A stretch of 64,000 nucleotides of DNA from an uncultured Saprospiraceae bacterium (GCA_938007965.1 CALLMH010000025.1:36069-100068), one strand, 5' to 3'. Positions 46,781 to 56,868 are shown, counted from the first letter of the stretch. Program-made: numbers and translations. Notes: a model not told the origin generated them from the sequence alone.

Positions 46781-46856
46781 CCTCAGTTTTTTGGATTTGT
46801 TCACTATCTTTATCCTGTATATACCGTATATTATTTAATTATATTGATCATTCTCA

Positions 46857-47735
46857 TTGAACGAAGACAAAAGATATAGTTCTAAAATTTTACTCTTTGG
46901 AGAATATACGGTGCTTCATGGCTCTAAGGCTTTAGCGATGCCCTTTCCAAAGTATTTTGGAAAATGGATCTATGACACGTCGCATCGCAGTAGACAACAG
47001 ATCGCAAAACTGAAACAATACCTACTTACGATTTACAGAGCTGGAAAGATTGATGATTTTGATTTTGATGAGTTAGAACGGCTAACATCCCGCGGTCTCG
47101 CATTCGAATCCAATATACCTCAGGGGTACGGTGTAGGCAGCAGTGGTAGTGTAACCGCAGCCGTGTATGATTTGTTTTACAAGCGCAATAATGGAGTCAC
47201 AATCACTGAATTGAAGTCGGTACTGGGATTGATAGAGTCGTGTTATCATGGAGAATCCTCAGGAGTAGATCCGTTGGTCTCTTATCTCGGGCAGCCGATA
47301 TTATTGCATAATAAAGAAACCGTAGAATTGCTCGATAATGTAAATCATGAAATCAATAAATCGATCTACCTTATTGACACTAAAATACAAAGAAGCACAG
47401 CGGCACTGGTAGAAGCATACCAGCTAACAAGACGGGAGAATGAGGAGTTTATCATGCAGATGCAGATTATCGCTGAGATCAACGATGAATTGATAGACAG
47501 CTACCTGTTAGATGACCGGACGAGATTCGCTAAGAAAATGAAAGAGCTAAGCGAGTACCAATATAATACCATGAAAATGTTGATTCCTGAAAAGTATTCT
47601 TCAATGTGGAAAAAAGGACTAGAAACTGGCGAATACAGTATGAAGATAAATGGCGCTGGAGGAGGTGGATTCTTGATGGTCATGAAGCATGATCAATCGT
47701 GTCTGTCAGATCAGGATTTGATTCCTATAGTATGA
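46857..47735 (+). CDS. GHMP-family kinase, mevalonate-kinase-like
   Basis: A sugar- or mevalonate-type kinase of 292 residues. Motif 1 is SKILLFGEYTVLHGSKALAM close to the N-terminus, motif 2 (ATP-binding) is PQGYGVGSSGSVTAAVYD, and motif 3 is INGAGGGGFLMVM near the C-terminus. GESSGVDPLVSYLGQP is like that of mevalonate kinases. The TTG at 46857 is used as start because the next in-frame ATG falls inside or after motif 1. No other mevalonate-pathway gene is nearby, so the substrate could differ. The frame faces a TonB receptor gene on the other strand. Confidence 0.85.
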   Translation: MNEDKRYSSKILLFGEYTVLHGSKALAMPFPKYFGKWIYDTSHRSRQQIAKLKQYLLTIYRAGKIDDFDFDELERLTSRGLAFESNIPQGYGVGSSGSVTAAVYDLFYKRNNGVTITELKSVLGLIESCYHGESSGVDPLVSYLGQPILLHNKETVELLDNVNHEINKSIYLIDTKIQRSTAALVEAYQLTRRENEEFIMQMQIIAEINDELIDSYLLDDRTRFAKKMKELSEYQYNTMKMLIPEKYSSMWKKGLETGEYSMKINGAGGGGFLMVMKHDQSCLSDQDLIPIV

Positions 47736-47748
47736 TTTAAATACGGTT

Positions 47749-50217
47749 TTAAAATTTTGCATTTAGGCTTACTACCAAGTTCCGGCCAGGAGCGCTCACC
47801 CCAGAAGCAAACGGTCTGTAATGGATATCAGTAATATTTTCGAGACCTAGACTAGTAGAAAATTTATCATTGATCTGTCTCTGATAGTAGATATTGAATG
47901 TGACCCAAGCGGGAGTTCCATCGGGCGTAGCGTTTTCTAAGTTATCCGCTGATCCACCATATAATGATACTGGTTTTTCCCCGTTGTATCTGATGTTGAA
48001 ATTTAATTTCTGTTTACTATCCGAATATGTAGCGGTCACTCTACCATATATAGGAGGGATATGAGCGAGAGGAGATTGATTGTCTAATTCATCGAATGTA
48101 AGTCCTTTGATATAGTTGAATGATCCCCCAAAGCTTAAGTTTTCATTTATTACTGTTTTAGTATTTATAGATATCCCATGGACTTGAGCTTTATTGGCAT
48201 TGATGTTGGAGACAGTACGGAGGGTGTCCGATTCATCGATGAGAAATGCGGTTCCATCAGGTAGTGTGAAATCATCTCTGATAATAGCGCTGCTCAATAA
48301 AGTGTAAAATCCTGTAGCCGATATATTGGTATGGTTTCCGATCTGCCTTGCTATAGAAACTTCTCCATTGATCGAAGTTTCTGGTAGTAGTCCGATATTT
48401 GGCACTTGGATTTCATCAGCTCTGACCCGTATCTTGGCTAGGTCATCAATATTAGGTGATCTGAATGCTGAAGAAATTTGGCCACTGATCTTCCACCCTG
48501 AGATAGGCTTTAATGCAGTACCTACTGACCAGCTCAATGCTTGATTGCGTGTAGATATTCCTGAATAATATTCCTCAGGCCACGGGAGATTATCACTTTC
48601 TAGATATCGGACATCGAGACCGTTGCTACTATATCGTAGTCCGCCAAAAAGGTCAAGTTTTGAATACTCTTTCTTTAGTAGTGCATATACAGCTGCATTA
48701 TCAGTCTCCCCGCCGCCAGATGGGTACCTGGTAAGGATATCTCTCGTGATTTCATCCGTTAGTATGTTAGTTCTGAATGCGGTGGATGTCAGTATATTCT
48801 TATTATATTCCGCGCCATAGTTTATTTCGAATGATTGATCAGTATTTAGATATTTGTGCAGATCTGCTGTGAAGCTGAGCACATCCACATCTTCTTCTTG
48901 GCGGTCTAGATTATTACTTCCGAATCGTCTATCGATTCTATCCTCATCTATCTTCTGATAAGCGGCGATAAGTATTATTTTATCGGTCAATGTGGAGTTG
49001 CTTTTTATATCCGATCTGAGACTAGCGAAGAACCTAGTTTGTGGTCCATAGTACCATTCTGCGAAAGCAAGTCCTTCTCCATCAGGCTCCGATAGAGCAT
49101 CATATCTCGGCACATCGGTGCTGGTAGAGTATTGGATATTGGCGATTATCCTAGCATTTTCATTAGGCTGATATAAGAACTTCTGCAGCACATCTACTTG
49201 ACTATATCCGGTTCCTATCTGTAGATTCGGATTTTCGTTTTCTACTAAGATGTCTTGACCATTTATCCTATCTGCATAGATAAGCCGCTTCCCAAAGTCG
49301 GGATATTTTTCACTTCTTCTTGAACCTGTAACTAGATCTCCAAACTCCGAAGTGGTCAGAGAAGTTAAGGATCCAAATTTTTTGCCTGAGATATTGAAAT
49401 CTATGTGTGCACTTTTTTCATTATTGGCGGTGGCAAATCTTGCGTAACTATTACCATAGAAATTTACCTTTTTGTCATTGTCGAAATTAAGATTGGGATT
49501 CTTACTTCTGAAGTGAACTACCCCGCCAATAGCATCGCTCCCATAGATAAGTGACCCTGGCCCATATAGAACCTCCAGGCGCTCTAGCATGGCATTATCT
49601 ACTGTGATGGCACTCTGCAGATGGCCACTGCGGTATATGGCATTATTCATTCTCACACCATCGAGAACTAAGAGCACTTTATTAGCTTCGAAACCTCTTA
49701 TTACTGGGCTACCTCCGCCCATTTGACTTTTTTGAATGTATACATCAGCGTGCTGACCTAGAGCATCGGCAGCGGTTTGTGGATTGGTAAGTTGGAATAT
49801 CTTAGTATTTATACTTTCTACTCTTCCCGGAAGGTCCCGACTTCTATTATCCGTCCTGCCGAACATCGTGACTTCTTCTAAGACGAGACCTTCGAGCATC
49901 CTTATGATCAATCCATCTGACAGTTCGGATTTGCTCATTGATACATCTTGGTAGCCTAAGAAATTGAAAGTGAGATTAGCGTCAGAACTCAATCTGGCGG
50001 GGATCTCTACCTGACCAGCATCATTGGTGACACTGGTGAAACTGAAATCAGAGGTGTACACATCTACGTAGGGCATAGGTGTGTCATCTTCGTCTACTAC
50101 ATGTATGACCAGTTGAGCATTCATATAATATGAAATCATTACAAATAGAATCACAATTAGACTTCTGCCCATATATAATAGCTGATGTTGATACTGATAG
50201 AATCCTTGTTCTATCAT
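47749..50217 (-). CDS. TonB-dependent receptor, hemoglobin/haem-receptor-like
   Basis: An outer-membrane receptor of 822 residues (807 if ATG 50172 is used). Met16 starts a good signal peptide (MGRSLIVILFVMISYYMNA), so ATG 50172 is attractive. A carboxypeptidase-regulatory-like domain (about 35-100) precedes the plug, which has ALGQHADVYIQKSQMGGG and VIRGFEANKVLLVLDGVRMN, typical of haemoglobin/transferrin/lactoferrin receptors. The barrel ends in LVVSLNAKF with a C-terminal Phe. The likely substrate is haem or an iron carrier, by family. A TAGTTTTG promoter element lies upstream. Confidence 0.9.
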   Translation of the reverse strand: MIEQGFYQYQHQLLYMGRSLIVILFVMISYYMNAQLVIHVVDEDDTPMPYVDVYTSDFSFTSVTNDAGQVEIPARLSSDANLTFNFLGYQDVSMSKSELSDGLIIRMLEGLVLEEVTMFGRTDNRSRDLPGRVESINTKIFQLTNPQTAADALGQHADVYIQKSQMGGGSPVIRGFEANKVLLVLDGVRMNNAIYRSGHLQSAITVDNAMLERLEVLYGPGSLIYGSDAIGGVVHFRSKNPNLNFDNDKKVNFYGNSYARFATANNEKSAHIDFNISGKKFGSLTSLTTSEFGDLVTGSRRSEKYPDFGKRLIYADRINGQDILVENENPNLQIGTGYSQVDVLQKFLYQPNENARIIANIQYSTSTDVPRYDALSEPDGEGLAFAEWYYGPQTRFFASLRSDIKSNSTLTDKIILIAAYQKIDEDRIDRRFGSNNLDRQEEDVDVLSFTADLHKYLNTDQSFEINYGAEYNKNILTSTAFRTNILTDEITRDILTRYPSGGGETDNAAVYALLKKEYSKLDLFGGLRYSSNGLDVRYLESDNLPWPEEYYSGISTRNQALSWSVGTALKPISGWKISGQISSAFRSPNIDDLAKIRVRADEIQVPNIGLLPETSINGEVSIARQIGNHTNISATGFYTLLSSAIIRDDFTLPDGTAFLIDESDTLRTVSNINANKAQVHGISINTKTVINENLSFGGSFNYIKGLTFDELDNQSPLAHIPPIYGRVTATYSDSKQKLNFNIRYNGEKPVSLYGGSADNLENATPDGTPAWVTFNIYYQRQINDKFSTSLGLENITDIHYRPFASGVSAPGRNLVVSLNAKF

Positions 50218-50236
50218 TTTTTTTCTTTAGAACGTG

Positions 50237-50244
50237 CAAAACTA
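50237..50244 (-). promoter_or_regulatory. Promoter -7 element of the haem-type TonB receptor
   Basis: On the minus strand TAGTTTTG matches TAnnTTTG exactly, 19 bp before the first possible ATG. No Fur-like palindrome is visible. Confidence 0.5.
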
Positions 50245-50339
50245 AAAAAGTTGTTGTCTACGAGTGACACCTTCGGGTAAAAGTTGGGTATTTGTCTCTA
50301 GCTAGTATATTTAGAAAATAATTAACAGCGCTAGTTCGA

Positions 50340-51782
50340 TCATAAGCTACTGTAAAGATGCTCGAAAATGTCTTCGACTTTATTTTTTACAGCGGCATTT
50401 CCATGCGAATGGTTATTAGAAATGAAACAAATCGTATACCAATCTCCTGATCTTCCTTGGAATAGACCAGAAAAGGAAAGTACGCTACCCATAGACCCAG
50501 ATTTTAGGTAGAATTTCTTTTGTGAAGTTTTTTTTGCTAAGAGATTGGATACTGTCCCTGATACTCCTGTTTGTGGTAAGTATTTTAATAAGTTCTCTCG
50601 ACCTAGCTGTTTTTCCGCATAATTGATAAATCGAGTGAAAGCCTGAGGTGTGATATTGTTTCGGGGAGAGAGACCACTTCCATCCTCTAGGTTATAGCTA
50701 TGCTTATCTATTTCGGCCGAAGTCAAAGTCTGAATTATTACCTCTATTCCTGCATCGATAGACCCTTCGTTTTTCTCTTTTTTGCCCATCAACCTGAGGA
50801 TGGCTTCACAATATAGATTTATACTTTCGTAGTTTGCTTGTCTTACTATTTTAGAAAGTGTTTCTGATTTTATAGTGAGTACTTCGGTGAAGTCTGTGTT
50901 CTTTATCGGATTATTATGGACTGTGATACCATTATTATAGATATAATTATTGTGGAGCGCTGCACTCAATAATGCGGCGAATGATAAGGGTGGGTTAGGT
51001 ATAGAGCCTCTTATTTTAAATGATTTTGAAGTGTACGGGATGCTGCCTCTCACAATTTTATTGTAGTGGTATTGATCACCATAGATATAAGCGTTATCTC
51101 CAGTGTTCTTCCCCTTTGTTATTACTTCGCTGGTAATTTTCAGGTAAGGAATTTCAGGGTCAGTACGATCTATTTGAGCCGTTTGGCCTTCTTTTATTTT
51201 TGGTTTGAAGTATAGATCATATTCATTTTCATTGAAGTTGAATGCCCACGCGCCACTGCCATAGTAGTTGGCCACATCTCCATATGGCCATGATCCGGGG
51301 ATAGGCTGTCCGGAGAATACATTGGTACGTATATCTATCTTGCCGTCGATACATTTTATTCCTTTTGCTTTTATAGCGTTGACTATATCTGAGAGCGTTT
51401 TATTCCAGTTTTTTCCAAATCGTTTTGAGCCCAATGTAGGATCACCGCTTCCTATGATCACGATATTGCCCTCTAGGGTTCCAGATTGGTCTATATTTCC
51501 TGTGTATCCTATTCTTGTTTTGAATCGATACTCTTCGCCTAATACCTTGAGTGCAGTGAAGTTGGTAATCAGTTTTAGAGAGCTGGCAGGAATTAGCTTT
51601 TTATCGCTGTCGATATTGACTATCTCTTTTCCATCTAATGATCTAACAGATACTCCAACCGACGCATAATCGAAGGCTTCACTGTCCAATATTATATTTA
51701 TTAATTGGAGCTTATCTTCGTTTTGTGAATTTGCTGAGAAGAATTGTAATACTATTATTATAATCAATAAACATAGTCTCAT
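50340..51782 (-). CDS. dacB: D-alanyl-D-alanine carboxypeptidase/endopeptidase (PBP4 family)
   Basis: A periplasmic peptidase S13 family enzyme that trims or cleaves peptidoglycan stem peptides. It has 480 residues and a signal peptide ending near FFSANSQ. The SxxK motif is Ser67-Lys70 in LIPASSLKLIT, the SxN-like motif is in NYESINLYCE, and the KTG box is KSG in FYLKSGSMGSV. The start overlaps the preceding aspartoacylase-like gene by 4 bp, so the two are translationally coupled. The coupling to a RimK/desuccinylase pair is unusual for a cell-wall enzyme. Confidence 0.93.
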   Translation of the reverse strand: MRLCLLIIIIVLQFFSANSQNEDKLQLINIILDSEAFDYASVGVSVRSLDGKEIVNIDSDKKLIPASSLKLITNFTALKVLGEEYRFKTRIGYTGNIDQSGTLEGNIVIIGSGDPTLGSKRFGKNWNKTLSDIVNAIKAKGIKCIDGKIDIRTNVFSGQPIPGSWPYGDVANYYGSGAWAFNFNENEYDLYFKPKIKEGQTAQIDRTDPEIPYLKITSEVITKGKNTGDNAYIYGDQYHYNKIVRGSIPYTSKSFKIRGSIPNPPLSFAALLSAALHNNYIYNNGITVHNNPIKNTDFTEVLTIKSETLSKIVRQANYESINLYCEAILRLMGKKEKNEGSIDAGIEVIIQTLTSAEIDKHSYNLEDGSGLSPRNNITPQAFTRFINYAEKQLGRENLLKYLPQTGVSGTVSNLLAKKTSQKKFYLKSGSMGSVLSFSGLFQGRSGDWYTICFISNNHSHGNAAVKNKVEDIFEHLYSSL

Positions 51783-52771
51783 AGTGGGGTGAGATTATAT
51801 CCAATATGAAACAGCGCGTCACCTTGATTCACTACAGAAGCATTACTATGACCGATAATGTGGCCGTCTCTGGTGGCTGATACCGTTATTGATTTGCTAC
51901 CATAAGCGTCTTTGAGTTCGCCTATAGGTTCTCCTTTTTTGACGTATTCGCCAGAATCTTTAGACCATATGAATATACCAGAATACGGAGCTCTTAACCA
52001 AACAGTTTTTTCTACTAGGATTGATTTTACTTGAGAATCAAATTCTACTTCATGTTTCATTTCCAGGTGTGCCAATACTCGTTTGATCCCTTGGATTGCT
52101 ACAGAAATCGAATGTCCGTCAAGACGTACACTTTCGCCACCTTCGAATACGATTGTCGGAATATTCATTTCATGGCTTGTTTTTCTAAATGACTTTGGAA
52201 TAAATGGCTTCTGAATGATATACTTTGTGCCGAAAATGATAGCGAGCTCTTCGGCTTTTTTATCAGATTTGTGATATCGAATTTGAGGATAGTTGAATCG
52301 AGATGACCCGCCTGTATGGAAGTCCATTGCAAAATCGATGTACGGGAGGATCTTCTTGGTAAGTGTATTGGCTACTCTCGAAGCTAAGGAGCCTGTACTT
52401 ATGCCTGGGAAAGATCGGTTGACATCTTTTCCATCGGGAACTTCTCTGCTAAAATTTATAAATCCAAAAACATTCAATAAAGGAATCGCGATGATACTTC
52501 CTCTTTCCAAATTACTGAATATATCTTCTTCTATAGATCTTCTTACTATCTCGATGCCATTAATCTCATCACCATGGACACCACCTAGTACAAGAATGCA
52601 AGGACCAGGATTTTTACTTCTAAAAATATGTGCTTTGATATCTATCCTCGTATCTGAGGGCAATCTTCCGACATTGATATTAGCGAGTGCATATTCTCCT
52701 GGGAATACCGTTGCTCCTCCTATTACTATTGGCTCTTCGAATGTGTGTTTTATTTCCAGATTTTCGATCAT
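51779..52771 (-). CDS. Succinylglutamate desuccinylase/aspartoacylase family zinc hydrolase
   Basis: A metallocarboxypeptidase-fold protein of 330 residues. The zinc ligands are visible as His and Glu in GGVHGDEINGIEI near residue 64 and His in DFHTGGSSRFNYPQI near residue 151, with the catalytic Glu in TIVFEGGE. A C-terminal lipoyl-like beta domain (APYSGIFIWSKDSGEYVKKG) is typical of this subfamily. It overlaps both rimK upstream and dacB downstream by 4 bp. RimK-linked members may trim the residues RimK adds, or process glutamate-containing peptides; this is inference from the pairing. Confidence 0.9.
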   Translation of the reverse strand: MIENLEIKHTFEEPIVIGGATVFPGEYALANINVGRLPSDTRIDIKAHIFRSKNPGPCILVLGGVHGDEINGIEIVRRSIEEDIFSNLERGSIIAIPLLNVFGFINFSREVPDGKDVNRSFPGISTGSLASRVANTLTKKILPYIDFAMDFHTGGSSRFNYPQIRYHKSDKKAEELAIIFGTKYIIQKPFIPKSFRKTSHEMNIPTIVFEGGESVRLDGHSISVAIQGIKRVLAHLEMKHEVEFDSQVKSILVEKTVWLRAPYSGIFIWSKDSGEYVKKGEPIGELKDAYGSKSITVSATRDGHIIGHSNASVVNQGDALFHIGYNLTPL

Positions 52772-53649
52772 ATATAGTTGTAATTTTTTTCGACATATTT
52801 TATGATTTTGCCGGCTATGTCGCGGCCAGTCGTAGTCTCTATACCCTCTAGTCCTGGGCTTGCATTTACTTCCAGTACCATAGGGCCTTTTGATGTTTGG
52901 AGCATGTCTACTCCAGCTACATGAAGTCCCATTACTCTAGCTGCTTTGCGCGCCACTTTCATTTCTTCTTCAGAGAGCTGGATCACTTCTGAGGTTGCTC
53001 CTCTATGCAGATTAGAGCGAAACTCGCCTTCTGCCGCTTGTCGTTTCATAACACCTACGACTTCATTGTTTACGATGAATACTCTGACGTCGGCTCCCTT
53101 AGCTTCTGCTATAAACTGCTGCAAAAATACTTTTTGTTTCGTCTTATGGAAGGCTTCTACTATAGATTCTGCCATCTTCTTTTTTTCAGCTAGCATAACA
53201 CCTAGCCCGTGGGTCCCTTTGACCATCTTTATGACTACGGGCAGTGGAGACACTTCATCTATCATCTGGCCGATAGTCATCATATTATTAGACAAGGTAG
53301 ATTTAGGAACTGCTATGCCATTGGCCGCTAGTATCTGCATACATGATATTTTATCTCTGGCTTTCAAAAGCGGATCAGATTTTAGAGTACTGAATACTTT
53401 CATCAGCTCGAATTGTCGGATTACGCTCGCTCCATAAGTAGTCGCCGAATTTCCTATTCTTGGTATTACAGCTTGGATGTTTTTTATCTTCTGTCCATGA
53501 TAATATATACAAGGACTGTTCTCTTCTATGACTAAGTCACAGAACATATGATCAAAAACGCGTACAAAATGGTTTCTCTTTCTTGCAGCATTGACTAGAC
53601 TCTGGGTACTGTATAAAGCAGGATTTCTTGATAATATAGCTATGTTCAT
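52768..53649 (-). CDS. rimK: RimK-family ATP-grasp alpha-L-glutamate ligase
   Basis: An ATP-grasp ligase of 293 residues. It begins MNIAILSRNPALYSTQSLVNAA, the typical RimK opening, and has the ATP-grasp core VVIKMVKGTHGLGVMLAE and the metal-binding end GVDMLQTSKGPMVLEVNASPGLEGIE. In E. coli RimK adds glutamates to the C-terminus of ribosomal protein S6; the target here is not known. It is first in the rimK/aspartoacylase-like/dacB operon, with 4-bp overlaps at both junctions. A promoter-like TTTG-N17-TACATTTT lies upstream. Confidence 0.92.
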   Translation of the reverse strand: MNIAILSRNPALYSTQSLVNAARKRNHFVRVFDHMFCDLVIEENSPCIYYHGQKIKNIQAVIPRIGNSATTYGASVIRQFELMKVFSTLKSDPLLKARDKISCMQILAANGIAVPKSTLSNNMMTIGQMIDEVSPLPVVIKMVKGTHGLGVMLAEKKKMAESIVEAFHKTKQKVFLQQFIAEAKGADVRVFIVNNEVVGVMKRQAAEGEFRSNLHRGATSEVIQLSEEEMKVARKAARVMGLHVAGVDMLQTSKGPMVLEVNASPGLEGIETTTGRDIAGKIIKYVEKNYNYI

Positions 53650-54127
53650 CTAAATGTAAAATGTAGAATGTTGGAATATATGCAAACGCATCATCAATAA
53701 TAATGATTTTAATTTTTAGTCCGTTCAGATTTTAATAATAAATTTAGATGGTTTAATCCGAACTACGTGTTGGGGAATCTATTGCAGCTTGAGTTAGTTT
53801 CAAATATGGTGCTTTGATTTATTTACTTTCTTCATCCTAGCAGGGACTGCACCTCAAACAATAGAAGCCATTTATTTTACTATTCTGGCGATCCTCATAA
53901 TGAAATTCCAATGTGTACTGTTGGTTGAAAAATCGAACGGATAATCCACGAGTTCCAGTACTTCTGTAGGATCTAAAAATCATAAATTGATAATAATTAT
54001 AAAAAAGAAGTAACCGATCGAGAAATCTTCCGTCTTAACTATTCATTCTGGTTGGACTGAAATCATTTATATTTCGATATTCTTTGATATCTTGTGTCCC
54101 CAAGTTGATTTAATAATTAAGTTATCT
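53650..54127. other. 478-bp intergenic region
   Basis: The region between the divergent rimK operon and a plus-strand hypothetical gene. Other than the rimK promoter-like sequence near 53660-53700, I see no repeat, RNA gene or coding segment. The TTG-initiated extension of the downstream ORF (54092) is not supported. Confidence 0.5.
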
Positions 54128-54601
54128 ATGAATATACGCCCTGTTTTAAATACACAATTGGATGCTGTAGTGCATTTCATTACCAAGCTAGATGCTGAGA
54201 TGGTCTCTACACTGATAGATGATAAATATACTTACCAAGACTATATTAAATCACAGTTTATCAGAAAGTTAGGAGACTTGTTTTTTGAGTTTTCTCAATT
54301 AGGAGATAGTTATTTACATGTAGAAAAAGGGGAGTGCTATGGATGCACATGTGGTGTATCAGGCTATACATTCATAGGTAATAAGTCTCACGCATATATC
54401 GATTTCGTTTTTAAAGCTGATGCAGAAGGCAATGTGTCTGACATCTATGATTGTGGTGAGTTTTTTAATAAAAGAGCTAAAATCAAAAAAGATAGCCGTC
54501 TATTTCTAGATAAACAAGTCGATTTTGATTTTGAGGAAGATGAGGATGATTTATGGAAAGGAGGTGATCCATTTTTTGGAGATGATGATATGCCATTTTA
54601 A
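54128..54601 (+). CDS. Hypothetical protein with CYGCTCG motif and acidic tail
   Basis: The family is not recognised. I use ATG 54128 instead of TTG 54092, giving 157 residues. The N-terminal half is helical (NTQLDAVVHFITKLDAEMV), then a Cys-rich loop GECYGCTCGVSGYTFIGNK near residue 76, a short beta segment (AYIDFVFKADAEGNVSDIY) and a very acidic tail with FDFEEDEDDLWKGGDPFFGD. The close Cys pair or triplet suggests metal binding or redox activity, but no function is assigned. It lies 87 bp upstream of a DUF6155-like gene on the same strand. Confidence 0.7.
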   Translation: MNIRPVLNTQLDAVVHFITKLDAEMVSTLIDDKYTYQDYIKSQFIRKLGDLFFEFSQLGDSYLHVEKGECYGCTCGVSGYTFIGNKSHAYIDFVFKADAEGNVSDIYDCGEFFNKRAKIKKDSRLFLDKQVDFDFEEDEDDLWKGGDPFFGDDDMPF

Positions 54602-54688
54602 ATATAGAAAGTCAGATTCTAAATATGTTCTATGCTTAGCTAAACAACTTAATCAGCTAGTGGTTAGTTTATCTAAATCATATTTATT

Positions 54689-55198
54689 TTGAGGAAAACA
54701 AATTTTACTAAGTTTGTCAACTCTCTCAGCGAAGAAGAATTGAGAGAAGAATTGGATAAACTATACACCAAGTACAAGCCCATCAAAGAGTACTACACTA
54801 TGGAGTTGGGGTCTGATGATGATAGGAAAAAGTTATTAGATAAAGCGAAAAATGGAATCGACAAGCTGTATGAGCGATTCCGTACTAGGTCACGACTAAC
54901 CAAGGTAAATAACATCCTCAAAAATATATCCATGATTTCGATTTTTGATCATGAATTGGCGGATGTGTATATCAATCACGTAGAAGCGGCTACTAATCAT
55001 CTCCTTTATTTTGGATGGGCGAGAGAGGCTGATTTTAATCATTTGGAAAAAAGTTGGAACAAAGCTATAGATCTGGTCACTTCTTCACAGTCCAAGGACC
55101 AATTTGATGATCGGCTTCAGTCCGTGCTTAAGCAGTTGAAAAACTATAGAACATTTGTTTTAGATCTGGAAGTATATTATGATGACAATCTTGTGTGA
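54689..55198 (+). CDS. DUF6155-like protein
   Basis: A helical cytosolic protein of 169 residues with no signal peptide or membrane segment. It opens with FTKFVNSLSEEELREELDKLY and YKPIKEYYTMELGSDD, which match my memory of the DUF6155 family of Bacteroidota and Firmicutes; the function is unknown. The TTG start at 54689 is preferred because the family N-terminus begins there and no ATG is nearby. It follows the CYGCTCG protein on the same strand and may be co-transcribed with it. Confidence 0.7.
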   Translation: MRKTNFTKFVNSLSEEELREELDKLYTKYKPIKEYYTMELGSDDDRKKLLDKAKNGIDKLYERFRTRSRLTKVNNILKNISMISIFDHELADVYINHVEAATNHLLYFGWAREADFNHLEKSWNKAIDLVTSSQSKDQFDDRLQSVLKQLKNYRTFVLDLEVYYDDNLV

Positions 55199-55348
55199 GA
55201 GAGGGTTAGAGATGTGTAGTTAGCACGAGTAGTTGTATCCAACATTTTTCCCTGCCTTGGTTTCCATCATATCCTATAATTCTTTCAATTGACTTTCAAA
55301 ACCAAGGGTCTGAATCTGCTACTTAGCCCTGGCGGATTTTATATGATT

Positions 55349-56653
55349 TTACTTCATGTGCAGTCCATATCTATTGTAATATATCCACTGGAATATTGCC
55401 CGAGCTACTAAGAAAATCGAAAGTGCTATCCATATATTGGATCCAATCTCAGATTTCGGGAGTATGTAGAAGGATACAATATAGATGATGAGTGATAGGA
55501 ACATGGCATTGCGCATACTATTCGTAGCGGTCAGTCCTACATAGATACCATCCCATATATAACTTGCGAATGCCAATACAGGGAAGATGGAGATGAAGAT
55601 TAAGAGTTCTTCTCCGATTGTCAACAATGATGTGTCGTCACTAAATAAACCAAAGAGCTGTACTCCAAATATATAATATACAGCTGCATACAACAAGCTT
55701 ACCAATCCACCCCATAAGAAAGATTGACCGATCACAAGTTTTACTTCTGTTTGTTTATTGGCACCTTTATATTTACCGACGAGGCTTTCTGTAGCATATG
55801 CAAATCCATCAATTCCATAACTCATCCAATTTATGAATTGCATCAGGACTACATTTACTGCCAATATGCTATCTCCAAGCTTAGATGATTGGCGGTAGAA
55901 AAATCCAAACGAAAATGTGAGACAGAGGGTCCTCAGGAATAAATCAAAATTTACTTTTAGGAATCGACCATATGCTGATAGGGTAGTAAGTTCGGAAATG
56001 AGGGACATGTCGATGTAATCTCTATATTTTTTCAGAATTAGAATAATACCCAATATTAGACCGATATACTGAGCGATAACGGTGCCTAGCGCTACCCCTT
56101 TAACGTCCATTCCGACTACTTTCACTAGATAGTAGCTGATGCCTATATTCACTATATTGATCACGGCAGTAAGGATCAGCGGATAGATGGCATTCTGCAT
56201 TCCGAAGAGCCACCCCATTACGACCATAAGCAATAATCCTGCGGGTGCGGCCCATATCCTAATATTGAAATATTCTAATATAAGTGGGTCATTTTCACTA
56301 CTTACCATCAGCGCAGACTTGGCTAGATCGTAGATAGGATTCTGAAAGATCAGCAGTAGTATAGCTAATATTATGGCGAGCACTCCAGCTTTTAATAGCG
56401 ACAACCATACCTCATTCTTATCGTCTGCACCATAGCTCTGTGCGGTCATGCCAGTTGTGCCCATACGCAGAAAGCCGAAATTCCAATAAATAACATTGAA
56501 CAAAAAAGACCCTAATCCGACTGCAGCAAGATGTATACTCGATAATCCTCCCATGAGTATGGTATCTACAGTCGATAATAATGGTGCTGAGATATTGCTC
56601 AAGATATTAGGAATCGAGAGCCGGATGATTTCTTTATTGATCTTTTTTTTCAT
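55349..56653 (-). CDS. MATE family efflux transporter
   Basis: A multidrug and toxin extrusion transporter of 434 residues with about twelve hydrophobic helices. The family openings are visible: EIIRLSIPNILSNISAPLLS and DTILMGGLSSIHLAAVGLGSF in helices 1-2, with the conserved GTTGMTAQSYGADD loop afterwards. The DinF-like branch is likely. It uses Na+ or H+ gradients to expel small molecules; the substrate is unknown. It is a single-gene unit. Confidence 0.9.
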   Translation of the reverse strand: MKKKINKEIIRLSIPNILSNISAPLLSTVDTILMGGLSSIHLAAVGLGSFLFNVIYWNFGFLRMGTTGMTAQSYGADDKNEVWLSLLKAGVLAIILAILLLIFQNPIYDLAKSALMVSSENDPLILEYFNIRIWAAPAGLLLMVVMGWLFGMQNAIYPLILTAVINIVNIGISYYLVKVVGMDVKGVALGTVIAQYIGLILGIILILKKYRDYIDMSLISELTTLSAYGRFLKVNFDLFLRTLCLTFSFGFFYRQSSKLGDSILAVNVVLMQFINWMSYGIDGFAYATESLVGKYKGANKQTEVKLVIGQSFLWGGLVSLLYAAVYYIFGVQLFGLFSDDTSLLTIGEELLIFISIFPVLAFASYIWDGIYVGLTATNSMRNAMFLSLIIYIVSFYILPKSEIGSNIWIALSIFLVARAIFQWIYYNRYGLHMK

Positions 56654-56868
56654 GAGGGAGCAAGATATATAGATTTATGTGGTTTATGAAGGTAGATGAG
56701 TGAATGTACATACACGGGCACGTCACTACACTCTATCAATATATTCAATACCATAAGTAATATGGTATCTTGTACAGATAATAGATATATAACACCGGAT
56801 AATATAATAGCGGTAGATGCACTAGTAATCCATTTACCTTTGGATTTATATATGATTATTATAAGTTT

